Shown: positions 35,425-46,771, numbered from the stretch's first letter. The stretch is DNA of 64,000 bases from Clostridiales bacterium (GCA_012517815.1 JAAYUF010000044.1:1-64000); one strand, 5' to 3'. A program made the numbers and translations. The notes: generated from the sequence alone by a model not told the origin.

Positions 35425-36539
35425 TGAAATACCCGCTGCACCGCCGCGAAAACCTGCAGCGCAAGTTCGACGGCCAGATGGCCGCCGCCCGCGCGCTGGG
35501 CTGGGACGCCTGCTGCATCGGCTGGGACGGGCGGGGCATGTCGCTGCTTTGCGACGGCAAACGCACGTTCCTCCGGCGCAACCGGCTGGCGGGGCTTCGC
35601 GGGTATGATCACACCGCGATTTTCCCCGACCTGATGGCCGCCGCGCGCGAAGCCATGAAGCGCATCCCGGTGGACGTGCTCTACCTGCGCTATATGCCCA
35701 CCTTCGGCAACGCCGTGGGCGTGCTGCGCGCGCTCAAGGCGCGGGGCGGCAAGCTGGTGCTGGAATACCCCACCTACCCCAAGGAGGAGGAGAACAACCG
35801 GTTCTTTCTCCGGCGGCAGGTATTCCGCCACACCGACCGGGTGCTGGCCCGCATCCACCCGATGGTCGACCTCTACGCGCTGATTGGCGCGCCCTGTGAC
35901 GGCACGCTGGGCGGCCGCCCCGCCATGAACATCGTAAACGGCGTGGACGTGGACGCTTTTCCCCCGCACCGTCCCAACGCCGGCGACCCCGCCGTGCGCC
36001 TTCTGGCGCTGGCCAGCATGAGCGGCTGGCACGGCTACGACCGCATCCTCCGCTCGCTGGCGGATTATCGCGGCGACGCGGATGTGCGCGTCGACTTTGT
36101 CGGCGGGGATGGGGACGGATCCCTCGCCGCCTGGAAAGCCCTCGCGCAGGAGCTTGGGCTTTCAAACCGGGTGACGTTCCACGGCCCGCTTTACGGCGAG
36201 GCGCTGGACCGGCTGATCGAGACCTGCGACGTGGGCGTGGGAAGCCTGGGGATGTACCGTTACGGCCTCGCCCGGGGCATGACGCTCAAGCTTCGGGAGT
36301 ACATGGCGCGCGGTTTGCCGTTTCTCACCGCGGCGGACGATCCGGCCCTGCCGGACGACCCCGCCTTTGCCCTGCGCGTGCCCAATGACGATACCCCCAT
36401 CGACATGGCCGCCGTGGTCGCCTTCGCCAACCGCGCCAAGGACGATCCGGAAGCCTCCCCGCGCATGCGCGCGTACGCGCGCAGCGCCATGTCCTGGGAA
36501 AGCGCGCTGCGCGGCGTGCTGGAAAGGGTTGCCCCATGA
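35403..36539 (+). CDS. Glycosyltransferase (GT4-like)
   Basis: A 378-residue GT-B fold protein. Visible blocks are LYLRYMPTFGNAVGVLRAL, LEYPTYPKEEENNRFF, VNGVDVDAFPPHRPN at the domain junction and a C-half with SMSGWHGYDRILRSLADY, VTFHGPLYGEALDRLI and KLREYMARGLPFLTA. The classic E-x7-E is reduced to K-x-x-E-Y-M, as in some GT4 branches. It overlaps both neighbours. Acceptor and donor unknown. Confidence 0.82.
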   Translation: MPTILFLMKYPLHRRENLQRKFDGQMAAARALGWDACCIGWDGRGMSLLCDGKRTFLRRNRLAGLRGYDHTAIFPDLMAAAREAMKRIPVDVLYLRYMPTFGNAVGVLRALKARGGKLVLEYPTYPKEEENNRFFLRRQVFRHTDRVLARIHPMVDLYALIGAPCDGTLGGRPAMNIVNGVDVDAFPPHRPNAGDPAVRLLALASMSGWHGYDRILRSLADYRGDADVRVDFVGGDGDGSLAAWKALAQELGLSNRVTFHGPLYGEALDRLIETCDVGVGSLGMYRYGLARGMTLKLREYMARGLPFLTAADDPALPDDPAFALRVPNDDTPIDMAAVVAFANRAKDDPEASPRMRAYARSAMSWESALRGVLERVAP

Positions 36540-37777
36540 AACAAACCGTCGTCTACCTGAGCTCCTGCGCGCTGGACGGCGCCGGCAAGCCCGACCCGTT
36601 TTTTTTGCAGGAGCTCCCGTGGCTCCTGTCCCGTTTTGACCGCGTGGTGCTTTGCAGCTACTACGGCGTGGCCGAGATCACGGACCCCCGGCCGGAGTGC
36701 GTAACCGCGCTGAGGCCGGCGCTGGGCGAACTGCGGGCGAAGCTGCGCGCGCCGTTTAGCCTGGCCTTCTGGCGCGAGGCGGCGCGCCTCCTGCGCGACG
36801 GCCTGCTTACCCCCACAAACCTCGCCCGGCTGTTTCTGTTCACCGTGCGCGGCTTTATGCTTCGCAACTGGACGCTCTCCGTGCTGGGCAGGCAAGAGCG
36901 CGCGACGCTCTACGCGTTCTGGATGAGCTACGAGGGCTTCGCCGCGGCGCTGTGCAAACGCAGGCGGCCCGCGCTGCGCGCCGTGGCGCGCGGCCACGCC
37001 TTCGACATCGACCGCGAGCGCAACCCCCTCAACCCCTACCTGATGAAGCGCTACATGGGCCAGATGCTGGACGGCATCTACCCCATCAGCGAGGACGCGA
37101 AGCGGCGGCTCATGAACTGCTACCCGCTCCCGGCCGGCAAGGTGCGGGTCCTGGGCCTGGGTTCCGCCGGGGAGGAAGCCGCCGGGCGGTTTGACGCGCC
37201 TTTCTACGGCGACGGGGTGTTTCGCATCGTCAGCTGCGCCGCGATGATCCCCATCAAGCAAGTGCCGCTCCTGATCGACGCGCTTGCCCTCTGGCCGGCC
37301 GGCCGCGTCCGCTGGACGCACATCGGCGGCGGCGCGGACGAGCAGGCCGTGCGCGCCTATGCCGCCCGGGTATTGGGCGACCGGCACGAGATCGAGCTTG
37401 CCTTCACCGGCAAGGTTCAGCGGGAACAGGTGGCGCAAATCTACCTTTCGCAGCCTTTCGATGTGTTCGTGAACACCAGCCGCAGCGAGGGCATCCCGGT
37501 TTCCATCATGGAGGCGATGCGGGCGGGCATCCCCATCGTCGCGCCCGCCATCAACGGCATACCCGAACTGGTGGACGACGCCGTGGGCCGGCCGTACGAT
37601 CCTGCGGGCGGCGCGCAGGCCGTTTACGAGGCGCTTGCGGCGATCGCCGCCCTGCCCCGGGAAGAGGCGGAGCGCCTGCGCGCGGCGGCTCAGCGGCGCT
37701 GGAACGAACGCTGCCGAAGCGACAGGCTGCTGGAGATGCTGTTCCCGGAAGCCGCGGAGGGGGGGACCTCCGCATGA
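36536..37777 (+). CDS. Glycosyltransferase (GT4-like)
   Basis: A 413-residue GT-B protein with a divergent N-half (VVYLSSCALDGAGKPDPFFL; AFWMSYEGFAAALCKRRRP; ARGHAFDIDRERN) and a clear C-half: SCAAMIPIKQVPLLIDAL, THIGGGADEQAVR and NTSRSEGIPVSIMEAMRAGI with the Glu pair of family GT4. The N-half is typical of colanic-acid/amylovoran-type transferases. ATGA overlap with the preceding gene. Confidence 0.85.
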   Translation: MKQTVVYLSSCALDGAGKPDPFFLQELPWLLSRFDRVVLCSYYGVAEITDPRPECVTALRPALGELRAKLRAPFSLAFWREAARLLRDGLLTPTNLARLFLFTVRGFMLRNWTLSVLGRQERATLYAFWMSYEGFAAALCKRRRPALRAVARGHAFDIDRERNPLNPYLMKRYMGQMLDGIYPISEDAKRRLMNCYPLPAGKVRVLGLGSAGEEAAGRFDAPFYGDGVFRIVSCAAMIPIKQVPLLIDALALWPAGRVRWTHIGGGADEQAVRAYAARVLGDRHEIELAFTGKVQREQVAQIYLSQPFDVFVNTSRSEGIPVSIMEAMRAGIPIVAPAINGIPELVDDAVGRPYDPAGGAQAVYEALAAIAALPREEAERLRAAAQRRWNERCRSDRLLEMLFPEAAEGGTSA

Positions 37778-39171
37778 GCCGAAGCGTGCTGCTCGTCAGT
37801 TACCATTTCGCGCCGCAAAACGCCATCGGCGCGGTGCGCCCGACCAAGCTGGCCAAATACCTGACCCGCATGGGGTACCGGGTTACGGTGCTGTGCGGCT
37901 CGTCGCCGGACAGCGTGCAGGATCCCCTGCTCAAGCGGGACAGTGCGGAGCTGGAGGACGTTCACATCGTGCGGGAGCGCAGCCTCCTGCGTTGGTGGAA
38001 AACGCGCGGCGGCAAACCTCCCGCGCCCCCGGCCCTGACCGATCGCGCCGTTTTGATGCAAAGGGGCCTCACGGAAGAGGAAATGCGCGCGCAGTCGGCC
38101 GCAGGGGCCGCCGCGGGGCCCGAGGCCGCCGTTTCCCCGGCACCCCCGGCCGTAGGGACGTCCGCGCCCGCGCGCAGGAATCCGCTGCTGGACGCGCTCT
38201 ACCTGTGGTTGGCCGGCCGTTCCGACGCCGCGTTCGCCCGCGCCTGCCTGCGCGAGCTTCGGGGAATGCATCGCCGGTTCGATATCGTGCTTTCCACCTA
38301 CGGCCCCGCGAGCGTGCACACCGTGGCGCGCAAAGCCAAGCAGGCCCGCGTGGCGGATCGGTGGATCGCGGATTTCCGGGACGAGGTCACCGCGCCGTTT
38401 TCCCGGGGCCGGAGTTGGAGCCGACGCTATCTCCGTGCCGTGCGAAGGGGCGCGGACGCGATCACGACCATCTCCGCGGGCACCGCGAAGGTCATGGGGC
38501 TGGACAGTTTCGCGCAGGTGATCCACAACGGGTTTGATGCGGAGGATCTGGCGGGCCTCGCGTTCCCGCCCAAACGGACCGATAAGCTCGCGTTTGTGCA
38601 CTGCGGGCAGATGTACGGCGCGCTGCGCGATCTCACCCCGTTTTTCCGCGCCCTGCGGGAACTGGCCGACGAAGGCGCCGTGGATCCCGCGCGGGTGGAA
38701 CTGGTGTATGCCGGGCGGGACACGGGCGGCTTCGTCACCCAGGCGACCGAGGCCGGTTTGGCTTCCTGCCTGCGCGGATACGGGTTTCTGCCCCGGGACG
38801 CGTCGCTGGCGCTCCAAAAATCGGCGCACGTGCTGCTGCTGGCCGCCTGGAATGTCCGTCGCCGGCAGGGCAACCTGCCCGGCAAGTTTCTGGAATACCT
38901 GATGCTGGATATGCCCGTGCTCTGCTGCGTTTCGGGCGATGTGCCGGGCAGCGAGCTGGCGGAGATCATGCGGCGCACGCGGATCGGCTTTTGCTACGAG
39001 CAGGCGTCCGCCACTGCGGACGCTCCCCGCCTGAAAGCCTACGTGCGGGAGCTGTACGACGCGTTCGTTCACAACAGGCCGCTCCCCTTTGACCCCAACC
39101 CCGAGGAGATCGCAGCCTTCGGCTACGCGGGCGTCGCGCGCGCCTTCGCCCGGCTGATCGACCGGGTGTAG
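37774..39171 (+). CDS. Glycosyltransferase with an inserted linker
   Basis: A 465-residue GT-B protein. It starts VLLVSYHFAPQNAIGAVRPT, a motif of a GT4-like subgroup, and is interrupted around residues 75-135 by a low-complexity Ala/Pro insert. The acceptor half resumes at DIVLSTYGPASVHTVA and WIADFRDEVTAPF; the donor half shows FVHCGQMYGALRDLTPFF and GNLPGKFLEYLMLDMPVLC. ATGA overlap upstream; the last of four consecutive glycosyltransferases, implying a repeat unit of about five sugars with the initiating one. Confidence 0.82.
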   Translation: MSRSVLLVSYHFAPQNAIGAVRPTKLAKYLTRMGYRVTVLCGSSPDSVQDPLLKRDSAELEDVHIVRERSLLRWWKTRGGKPPAPPALTDRAVLMQRGLTEEEMRAQSAAGAAAGPEAAVSPAPPAVGTSAPARRNPLLDALYLWLAGRSDAAFARACLRELRGMHRRFDIVLSTYGPASVHTVARKAKQARVADRWIADFRDEVTAPFSRGRSWSRRYLRAVRRGADAITTISAGTAKVMGLDSFAQVIHNGFDAEDLAGLAFPPKRTDKLAFVHCGQMYGALRDLTPFFRALRELADEGAVDPARVELVYAGRDTGGFVTQATEAGLASCLRGYGFLPRDASLALQKSAHVLLLAAWNVRRRQGNLPGKFLEYLMLDMPVLCCVSGDVPGSELAEIMRRTRIGFCYEQASATADAPRLKAYVRELYDAFVHNRPLPFDPNPEEIAAFGYAGVARAFARLIDRV

Positions 39172-39490
39172 GGGTTCCCGGGGCGGCAAGGCAGCCGTCC
39201 GGCAACGAACAGGCCGGATACGGTTCGGCCGGGTGTGAAGCCCCAGAACCGTGTTGGCGTTCCCGCCATCCGTCCTCCGCACGCGCGTCGTCTCCAGCCG
39301 GGCGAGCATCCGGCGTACCGGCGTGCATGCTGAAACCAAAAAGCCGCCTCCGTTCTCACCGTAGGGCCGGCAAAACTTGCCCGTCCGGCGAAAGCCCGAG
39401 CCGCCCCGCGGATCGGGGGTAGCACGGCGGCACGCGCCCCTCGGGGGTTGATTCCATACCGGGTTCATGAACCGAAAGGAGCGCGACAAC
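39172..39490. other. Intergenic spacer before the 2-epimerase gene
   Basis: No gene seen. It ends with the 12-base perfect palindrome GGTTCATGAACC (39462-39473) directly before AAAGGAG. Its centre resembles the TIR word CATGAAC of repeat family B, perhaps by chance. Confidence 0.4.
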
Positions 39491-40576
39491 GTGAAAATCG
39501 TGACCGTCGTGGGCGCCCGGCCGCAGTTCATCAAGGCGGCGGCCATGTCCCGCGTGCTGCGGCCCCGGCACGAGGAAATCCTCGTGCATACCGGTCAGCA
39601 TTACGATCCGCAGATGAGCGACGTCTTTTTTGAGGAGCTGCATATCCCCCGCCCGGATTACGATCTGGGCATTTCCGGCGGCACCCACGCGCAGATGACC
39701 GCGCGGATGCTGACCGCCGTTGAGGAGGTGCTGCGTAAGGAAGCGCCGGACGCTCTGCTGGTCTACGGCGATACCAACTCCACCCTCGCGGCGGCGCTGG
39801 CGGCGGTCAAGCTGCATATCCCCGTGCTGCACGTGGAGGCGGGCAACCGGCTGGGCAGCCTGGTCAACCCCGAGGAAGTCAACCGGGTGCTTACCGACCA
39901 CATCGCGGCGATGCTTTTTGCCTGCGTGCCCAGCGCCATGGAATCGCTCCGCCTGGAAAACCTCGCGGGCCACGCGTGGCTCGCGGGCGACCCGATGCTG
40001 GACGCCTTCCACTACTACCGGGGCCTGGGCGGCGATCGCCCGCCCGAAACCCTGCCGGGGATCGACGGCGCGCCCGTACGCACGCCGGAACGGTTTTACT
40101 ACCTCACCTGCCACCGCGAGGAAAACACCCGCGACGACGCGCCCCTGACCGAGGTGCTGCTCGCCATGGAAAGCCTGCCCTGCCCGACGCTTTACCCGGT
40201 GCACCCGCGCAACCGCGCCGCCGCCGAGCGTCTGCGCCGGTCGCTGGGCCTTGCCAACGTGCGGCTGCTTTCGCCGCTTGGGTACCTGGAGTCCGTCGCG
40301 CTGGTGGCGGGCGCCGAGCGCATCGTCACCGATTCGGGCGGCGTGCAGCGGGAAGCCTTCTTCGCGGGCGTGCCCTGCGTAACGGTGTTCGATTATGCCG
40401 TCTGGCCGGAAACGATGGTGGGCCACTGCAACGTGCTGGCCAGGCCGGACCGGCTGGACATCCTGAACAAGCTTTCGGTTACGCCCGCGTGGCCCGTTCA
40501 GGCCAGCCCCTTTGGCGACGGCCATGCCTGCGAAACCATCGTCGGCCTGCTGGACAGCGATTTCCGCCGGGGATGA
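39491..40576 (+). CDS. UDP-N-acetylhexosamine 2-epimerase (non-hydrolysing, WecB/WbpI/FnlC-like)
   Basis: A 361-residue GT-B-fold epimerase. Features: VVGARPQFIKAAAMSRVL, HTGQHYDPQMSDVFF, VYGDTNSTLAAALAA, HVEAGNRLGSLVNPEEVNR, the catalytic region TCHREENTRDDA and TDSGGVQREAFFAGVPC. EAGNR in place of the EAGLRTGD of classical WecB points to the WbpI/FnlC branch, which acts on UDP-GlcNAc3NAcA or 6-deoxy derivatives. The GTG at 39491 is chosen because AAAGGAG is 9 bases upstream; the in-frame ATG at 39467 precedes that site. Confidence 0.85.
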   Translation: MKIVTVVGARPQFIKAAAMSRVLRPRHEEILVHTGQHYDPQMSDVFFEELHIPRPDYDLGISGGTHAQMTARMLTAVEEVLRKEAPDALLVYGDTNSTLAAALAAVKLHIPVLHVEAGNRLGSLVNPEEVNRVLTDHIAAMLFACVPSAMESLRLENLAGHAWLAGDPMLDAFHYYRGLGGDRPPETLPGIDGAPVRTPERFYYLTCHREENTRDDAPLTEVLLAMESLPCPTLYPVHPRNRAAAERLRRSLGLANVRLLSPLGYLESVALVAGAERIVTDSGGVQREAFFAGVPCVTVFDYAVWPETMVGHCNVLARPDRLDILNKLSVTPAWPVQASPFGDGHACETIVGLLDSDFRRG

Positions 40577-40614
40577 GGGCGGCTCGCGCGGCCCCGCATG
40601 AAACCATTCTGATG

Positions 40615-40742
40615 CATGAAGGCATGATACGCTTACGGCGGGTTTTTCCGCGGCGGGGAACGGAAGCGAAAGCGCAGGCGGCCGCGTCGAGCTTTCGCGG
40701 CGAAGCCGCGGGGAAAAGCGCCGTGAGAGGGAGAAGGTCATG
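40615..40742 (+). repeat. Intergenic repeat family B, copy B1 (128 bp, degenerate)
   Basis: Begins CATGAAGGC, holds the shared core GGAAGCGAAAGCGCAG and the end block GCGCCGTGAGAGGGAG, and ends GGTCATG. It is aligned without gaps to copies B3 and B4 through its 3' 81 bases. TIRs are weak and no flanking duplication is seen. Confidence 0.75.
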
Positions 40743-40772
40743 ACTGACATCGTACGGGGCGCGCGACGATCA

Positions 40773-40794
40773 TCCGGCGGGCGATCCCGCCGGA
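40773..40794. repeat. Perfect 9-bp hairpin
   Basis: TCCGGCGGG and CCCGCCGGA around a CGAT loop, just before the terminator at 40816. Confidence 0.7.
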
Positions 40795-40815
40795 AGCGAC
40801 GCCCGACAACGGATC

Positions 40816-40846
40816 AAGCCGGCCGCTATCTCGCGCCGGCTTTTTT
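40816..40846 (+). terminator. Terminator of the polysaccharide operon
   Basis: AAGCCGGC (40816-40823) pairs with GCCGGCTT (40835-40842), running into TTTTTT. It is about 240 bases past the 2-epimerase stop, so copy B1 would be transcribed with the operon. Confidence 0.85.
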
Positions 40847-41047
40847 GGCGGTTGGGCATCTATGGGTTGCCGATACCGAGTTGGCAAGCGAGGTCGCCTC
40901 GATCGGTTCCTGTGCCGCGCGTTCCAACCGCATACCCGCAACCGGGGGTCGATCGCGCGTCGGCGGATGTCCGCGGCCTCCGACCCGAGGCGATCCCAGG
41001 GGAACGGCGGACTGCATCGGGTGGCAAAGGTTCCTCCCGTTTTGATT

Positions 41048-41178
41048 CATGAACGCGTCATGGCCCGCGGGCGATTGAAGGCTGGGGCGTGGAGAGGAAG
41101 CGAGGGCGCAGCGGGGCCGCGTCGAACTTTTGCAACGAAGTCATGGGATCAAAGCGCCGTGAGACGGAAACGTTCAAG
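41048..41178 (+). repeat. Intergenic repeat family B, copy B2 (131 bp, TIRs and 3-bp direct repeat)
   Basis: Ends CATGAACG and CGTTCAAG are inverted repeats with one mismatch. ATT occurs immediately outside both ends (41045-41047 and 41179-41181). The core GGAAGCGAGGGCGCAGCG and GCGCCGTGAG match the other copies. Confidence 0.85.
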
Positions 41179-41217
41179 ATTCGGAACCGGATCATCCAAA
41201 GGCGGCGTCGGGCCTGT

Positions 41218-42606
41218 TCACGCCCGATCTTCGCCGGGCGCGTCGCCTCCCGCCGGTTTATCCGTCGGCAGGTTCGCCGCGCCGTCCGGCGCGTGGCCCG
41301 CCCGAATATCCGCCGATTCGCCCCGCAAAGCCCCGGGTTCGCCATTGATGTCGTCTTCGGTCACCGGTTCGCCGGAAGCCTCCGCAGGCTTGTCGCGGTC
41401 CGGTTTCCCGTTCCCCGCACCCTCGGCTCCCGCCCGGGCGTCCGCCGCCGATTCGCCCGCGTCCTGGGGCGCGCCTTCCGCCGCCCACGGTTGCGCCGTG
41501 GCCGCGCCGCGCGTAGCCTGGTCCGCCTCCAGCACCACCTTGATCAGGTTCAGCAGGATCGGGCCGGCCAGCAGGCCCAGAAAGCCCACCATCTGGTAGC
41601 CCGCAAACATCGCCGCCATCGTTGCCAGCGGGTAGAGCCCCAGGTTCGCGCCCACAATGCGCGGCTCGCTGATCTGGCGGATCACGATGGTGCCGATGTA
41701 TACCGCCGCCAAAAAGGCGCCCGTGGGGATGTTGCCCAGCAGAAACGAGGCCAGGCTCCACGGAATCAGGAACAGCCCCGCGCCGATGACCGGCAGCGCG
41801 TCCATGATGCCGATCACAAGCCCGATCAGGAGCCCGTAGCGAACACCGAAAAGCATAAAGGACAGCACCAGAAACGAGAGGATGATCAGCGATACCGTCA
41901 GTTGGCTTTTCAGCTGCCCAAACAGCGACCGGAACAGGTTGTTTTTCAGGATCAGCCCGTGTTTTTGCAGGCTTTTGGGGAACGTGCGCCGGAAAAAGGC
42001 GTGGATGCGCTCCCGGTCCGCGGTCATGTAGAAGGTGCCCATCACGGTGAGCACGGCGCTGAGCAGCATGCCGGGGATGGACGCGGCCGCGCCAACCGCC
42101 CAGCCCGTTACCGCCGCGGAAAGCGAGGCGGCGGTTTTCAGCGCGCTGTCCCCAAAGGCGACGACGGCGTTGTTGAGAATGTTCATGGCGGTCGCCGGCA
42201 GCACGTCGGAGTACTGCGCGTACAGGCCGCGCACGTACGGCACCACCGTATCGCTCAGCCAGGAGACCAGCGCCGGCGCGGAACGGGCCAGCGACACCAG
42301 TTCCCGGAGTACCCGGCTGAACAGCGCCGCCATGAGCACGCCCAGCACGCCAAACAGCAGCAGGATCCCCGCCAGCGTTAAAAGGTTCCGGCCCAGGCGC
42401 GCATGCTTGAGGCGCCTGGAACCAAAGCGCGCCAGCGGCTCCAGCATCATGGAAAACAGCAGCGCCAGCAGAAAGGGCCAGCACAGCGGCGCCAGCAGCA
42501 CCGCCAGCCAGGTGATCAGCAGCGTGACGGCAATCAGAAGCCCTTTGCGGGGCAGGCCGTTCATCCGTTCGTTCCAGCGGGCCAGCCGCTCCATCATCGT
42601 GGTCAT
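41218..42606 (-). CDS. AI-2E family / YtvI-like permease with a long disordered tail
   Basis: A 462-residue membrane protein of the AI-2E transporter family. Residues 1-360 have about eight helices with family features such as LLFSMMLEPLARFG near the N-terminus, YMTADRERIHAFFRRTFP in the cytoplasmic loop, IGIMDALPVIGAG and QISEPRIVGANLGLYPLAT. Residues about 365-462 are a hydrophilic Ala/Gly/Asp/Glu tail with no membrane segment. In Firmicutes YtvI is a sporulation membrane protein, others are Na+/H+ or peptide exporters, so function is open. Start supported by GAGGGAAACG. Confidence 0.8.
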   Translation of the reverse strand: MTTMMERLARWNERMNGLPRKGLLIAVTLLITWLAVLLAPLCWPFLLALLFSMMLEPLARFGSRRLKHARLGRNLLTLAGILLLFGVLGVLMAALFSRVLRELVSLARSAPALVSWLSDTVVPYVRGLYAQYSDVLPATAMNILNNAVVAFGDSALKTAASLSAAVTGWAVGAAASIPGMLLSAVLTVMGTFYMTADRERIHAFFRRTFPKSLQKHGLILKNNLFRSLFGQLKSQLTVSLIILSFLVLSFMLFGVRYGLLIGLVIGIMDALPVIGAGLFLIPWSLASFLLGNIPTGAFLAAVYIGTIVIRQISEPRIVGANLGLYPLATMAAMFAGYQMVGFLGLLAGPILLNLIKVVLEADQATRGAATAQPWAAEGAPQDAGESAADARAGAEGAGNGKPDRDKPAEASGEPVTEDDINGEPGALRGESADIRAGHAPDGAANLPTDKPAGGDAPGEDRA

Positions 42607-42648
42607 CGTTTCCCTCACTCCTCTGCGCGTGGCTGCGGGCATACCCGT

Positions 42649-42677
42649 ATTGTACCCGGGTTCGGTTCCCCTGAAAA
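42649..42677 (-). promoter_or_regulatory. Candidate promoter of the permease gene
   Basis: TACAAT (42649-42654) with TTTTCA (42672-42677), 17-base spacer, minus strand. Confidence 0.4.
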
Positions 42678-42733
42678 GAGATCGCCGCCAAGCTGTCCGG
42701 CCGGATGTCCCAAACGGCATGCGCGCGGGTTAG

Positions 42734-42768
42734 CGCGCGGGGGCCGCGACGATCCGTCGCAGCCCCCG
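42734..42768 (-). terminator. Strong hairpin after the L,D-transpeptidase gene
   Basis: A 16-base stem (42734-42749 with 42753-42768) with a single mismatch, 34 bases after the stop. No T run follows on the minus strand. Confidence 0.5.
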
Positions 42769-42801
42769 CGTGCGCCTGCAGCCGCCGGTTCGGCCTGCGC
42801 G

Positions 42802-44058
42802 TCAGTTATCGGCGTCTTCCGCCGGGATGATGGTGATTTCCACATCGTCGGTCGCGGTCGCCTCCGGCGCGGCGGTGGCGGTCGCCGTATCGGCCGTGCC
42901 GTTGGCCTGCGCCGCGTAGCCCGCGATCAGCGCGTCATACTCCTCCTGGGTAATCGCCCCGCGGTTGAGGTTTTCCAGATCGATCACCGACTTGCGCTTC
43001 ACGGGGGTGCAGCTGGGGCAGGGGTCCAGCCTGGCGTACAGGCCGGTTTCCAGCTCGCTGTACTTGAAGGCCGTCAGCGGGTAGTATTTTTTCTTGACGG
43101 AGCTGCATTCGGGCGTGGAATGGTAGTACTTGCCCCCGTTGGGGTTGTAGTACAAAAGCGTATCGTCGTCCGGGTAGGGCATCTTGCGGCCCGCGTCGTC
43201 CCAGATGAGCACTTTAGTCATGCGCTTCAGGTTATCCCACAGCCATTCCTGATCCAGCCCTTCGTCGTTGGGCAGCCTTGCGACGCGGATGCAGCCGTGG
43301 CTGGCTTTCTGGCCCAGCTGGGCTTCCCACTTGGTGTAGCGCTTGGTACCGTCGGCAAGAATCGTGCAGGGCACCTCGTGGATCTTGTCCCCGTTGTTGA
43401 AACGGATGGCCATGTCGCAGTACATGCCCTCGCTGTCAAAACCGCCGCTCCAGCTGATGGTCAGGTACTCGCCGGCCGAGGTTTCGTTGTAAGGCTGCTC
43501 GTCGTTGGGCAGGCCGGTGGAAACCGCGCAGGAGCTGAAGAATTTGCCGTCGATGAACACGTACAGCCGCTGGGTCAGCTTGTCCACCACCACGCCGTAG
43601 TGCTGGTTGGGGGTTACGGTTTTCAGCAGCTTGGTTTTCACGTAGCCGCGGATGATCCGGTTGTAGTAGTCGATGCCCTCGATGAGCGTCCAGCCGTTCT
43701 CATCCTCGCCCAGCACGTGCACGGCGGCGGAAGCGCCGTTGATGAAGCCGCCGAGCTTGTCGTTGTTGACCTTCTTCTTGCCGCCCGGCTCCGTTACGGG
43801 GTAGACGGATTCGGTCTCCCCCACGTCCAGCACGGTGATGGGTTTCATCAGCAGTTCCCAGACCGCCTCGGTATCGTTGATGTCGTACGCAAAATCTTCG
43901 CCGAACCAGTCCTTGCCGGTCTGGAACCCTTCCAGCCATTGGGCGACGGTTTTGGCGGACGCTTCCGGCGCGGGCAGGAACCCCGCCAGCAGCACGGCGA
44001 TGAGTACGGCGTTGAGCAACCCCAGGGAAATGCGGCTGAGTCTGGATGAAACCTTCAT
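42802..44058 (-). CDS. Exported L,D-transpeptidase (YkuD domain)
   Basis: A 418-residue exported protein. Residues 1-35 are a signal peptide (LGLLNAVLIAVLLAGFLPAP then ASAK). Residues about 85-150 look like an SH3-like region (ENGWTLIEGIDYYNRIIRGY). The YkuD domain follows: HYGVVVDKLTQRLYVFIDGK and the catalytic site KASHGCIRVARLPN with the essential Cys. Near residue 310 there is an extra Cys-containing segment (YYHSTPECSSVKKKYYP, DPCPSCTPVKRK). The C-terminus is Ala/Thr-rich. It would form 3-3 peptidoglycan cross-links. RBS AGGAGG. Confidence 0.93.
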   Translation of the reverse strand: MKVSSRLSRISLGLLNAVLIAVLLAGFLPAPEASAKTVAQWLEGFQTGKDWFGEDFAYDINDTEAVWELLMKPITVLDVGETESVYPVTEPGGKKKVNNDKLGGFINGASAAVHVLGEDENGWTLIEGIDYYNRIIRGYVKTKLLKTVTPNQHYGVVVDKLTQRLYVFIDGKFFSSCAVSTGLPNDEQPYNETSAGEYLTISWSGGFDSEGMYCDMAIRFNNGDKIHEVPCTILADGTKRYTKWEAQLGQKASHGCIRVARLPNDEGLDQEWLWDNLKRMTKVLIWDDAGRKMPYPDDDTLLYYNPNGGKYYHSTPECSSVKKKYYPLTAFKYSELETGLYARLDPCPSCTPVKRKSVIDLENLNRGAITQEEYDALIAGYAAQANGTADTATATAAPEATATDDVEITIIPAEDADN

Positions 44059-44269
44059 GAGAGCCTCCTTGTCCTGCGGCCGCGCGGCTCCGGCCCGATC
44101 ACGGGCCTTTGCAGCCGGCGGACGATCGGCGCGCCTGCGGCGCGCGGGTCTGAAATCGGAATCGCGCGGCGCCTCCGCGCGGGGTGGGTATCGGTCTTGC
44201 GCGGGCTTTCCGCGCGGGCTGCCGTCAACTTACCGCGGCCGTGCCGCAGGCGCCGTCGGTGCGCCCGGC

Positions 44270-45954
<1,685 letters not shown>

Positions 45955-45955
<1 letters not shown>

Positions 45956-46533
45956 CACGCTTTCGCTCCCTCCTTGACCACCACGGCGATGAAGCGGCAT
46001 TCGCCGTCCAGCGCGTACATCACATGAGGAAGGGAACTGTCGTAATACACGCTGTCCCCGGCCTGCAGGAAAAGCTCGTTGCCGCCCAGCACGATCCGGA
46101 GCGTGCCGTCCAGCACATAGTCAAACTCCTGGCCTTCGTGGCTGTGGGCCTGTTTTTCCGCGCCCGGCTCGTCCTGCGCGACGGTGACGATGAACGGCTC
46201 GGCCAGCTTATCGCGGAAATTATAGGCCAGGTGGTGGTACACATATTGCTCGCGGCGGTTGAAGCGGAGGCCCTGCCCGGCGCGGGTGAGCACGTAGCCG
46301 TGCAGCTTGGGGCTTTCGCCGGTCAGCAGATCGCTGATGTCCACGCCCAGCGCGTCGGCGATGTTGAACAGGTGCGAAAAGCTGAAATCCCGCGTGCCCG
46401 TTTCGTAGGCCTCGTACTCTTCCAGGCTGATGCCCGTTTTTTGGGCGACCTGCGCGCTCGTCAGGCACGCGATGTCCCGAAGATCCCTGATGCGCATGGC
46501 GATCAGCCCAAGTTGTTCCGCATTGCCGGCCAT
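45955..46533 (-). CDS. XRE-family regulator with a cupin domain
   Basis: A 192-residue regulator. Residues 10-70 are an XRE helix-turn-helix (RIRDLRDIACLTSAQVAQKT, FSHLFNIADALGVDISDLL). Residues about 115-187 form a cupin: HSHEGQEFDYVLDGTLRIVL and LQAGDSVYYDSSLPHVMYAL. Such proteins sense a small ligand and control adjacent genes; the overlapping acyl-CoA synthetase is the obvious target. The start at 46533 follows GGGAGGG. Confidence 0.93.
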
Positions 46534-46586
46534 TCCGGTCCCTCCCTTTGTCCGCCGCGGCGTTCCGCCTTGGCCGAGGTACAGGT

Positions 46587-46616
46587 AGCATACCATGCGA
46601 AACGAAGAAATGTCAA
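46587..46616 (-). promoter_or_regulatory. Promoter of the XRE-cupin/acyl-CoA synthetase operon
   Basis: Perfect TTGACA (46611-46616), 18-base spacer, TATGCT (46587-46592), minus strand. Confidence 0.65.
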
Positions 46617-46771
46617 GCCGGGGAGGCTCCGCGCGCCCTTTGCGCAGGCGGTTTTGAGCCTGGCCGGGGCGTATTGGGGCCAGTGCGGATTGTAACAAAT
46701 GGGCCGTCCCCCCCATGCCCCGGCAGGCGTCCGGCCGCCTGCGCCAAAGGGGCGATATCCGTGCGCAGGCA

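Noticed and set aside
32793-40576. A defence system or biosynthetic gene cluster in the 32-40 kb operon
   Set aside because: All seven genes fit ordinary surface polysaccharide assembly (PGT, SDR, four glycosyltransferases, epimerase); no nuclease, NRPS or toxin features.
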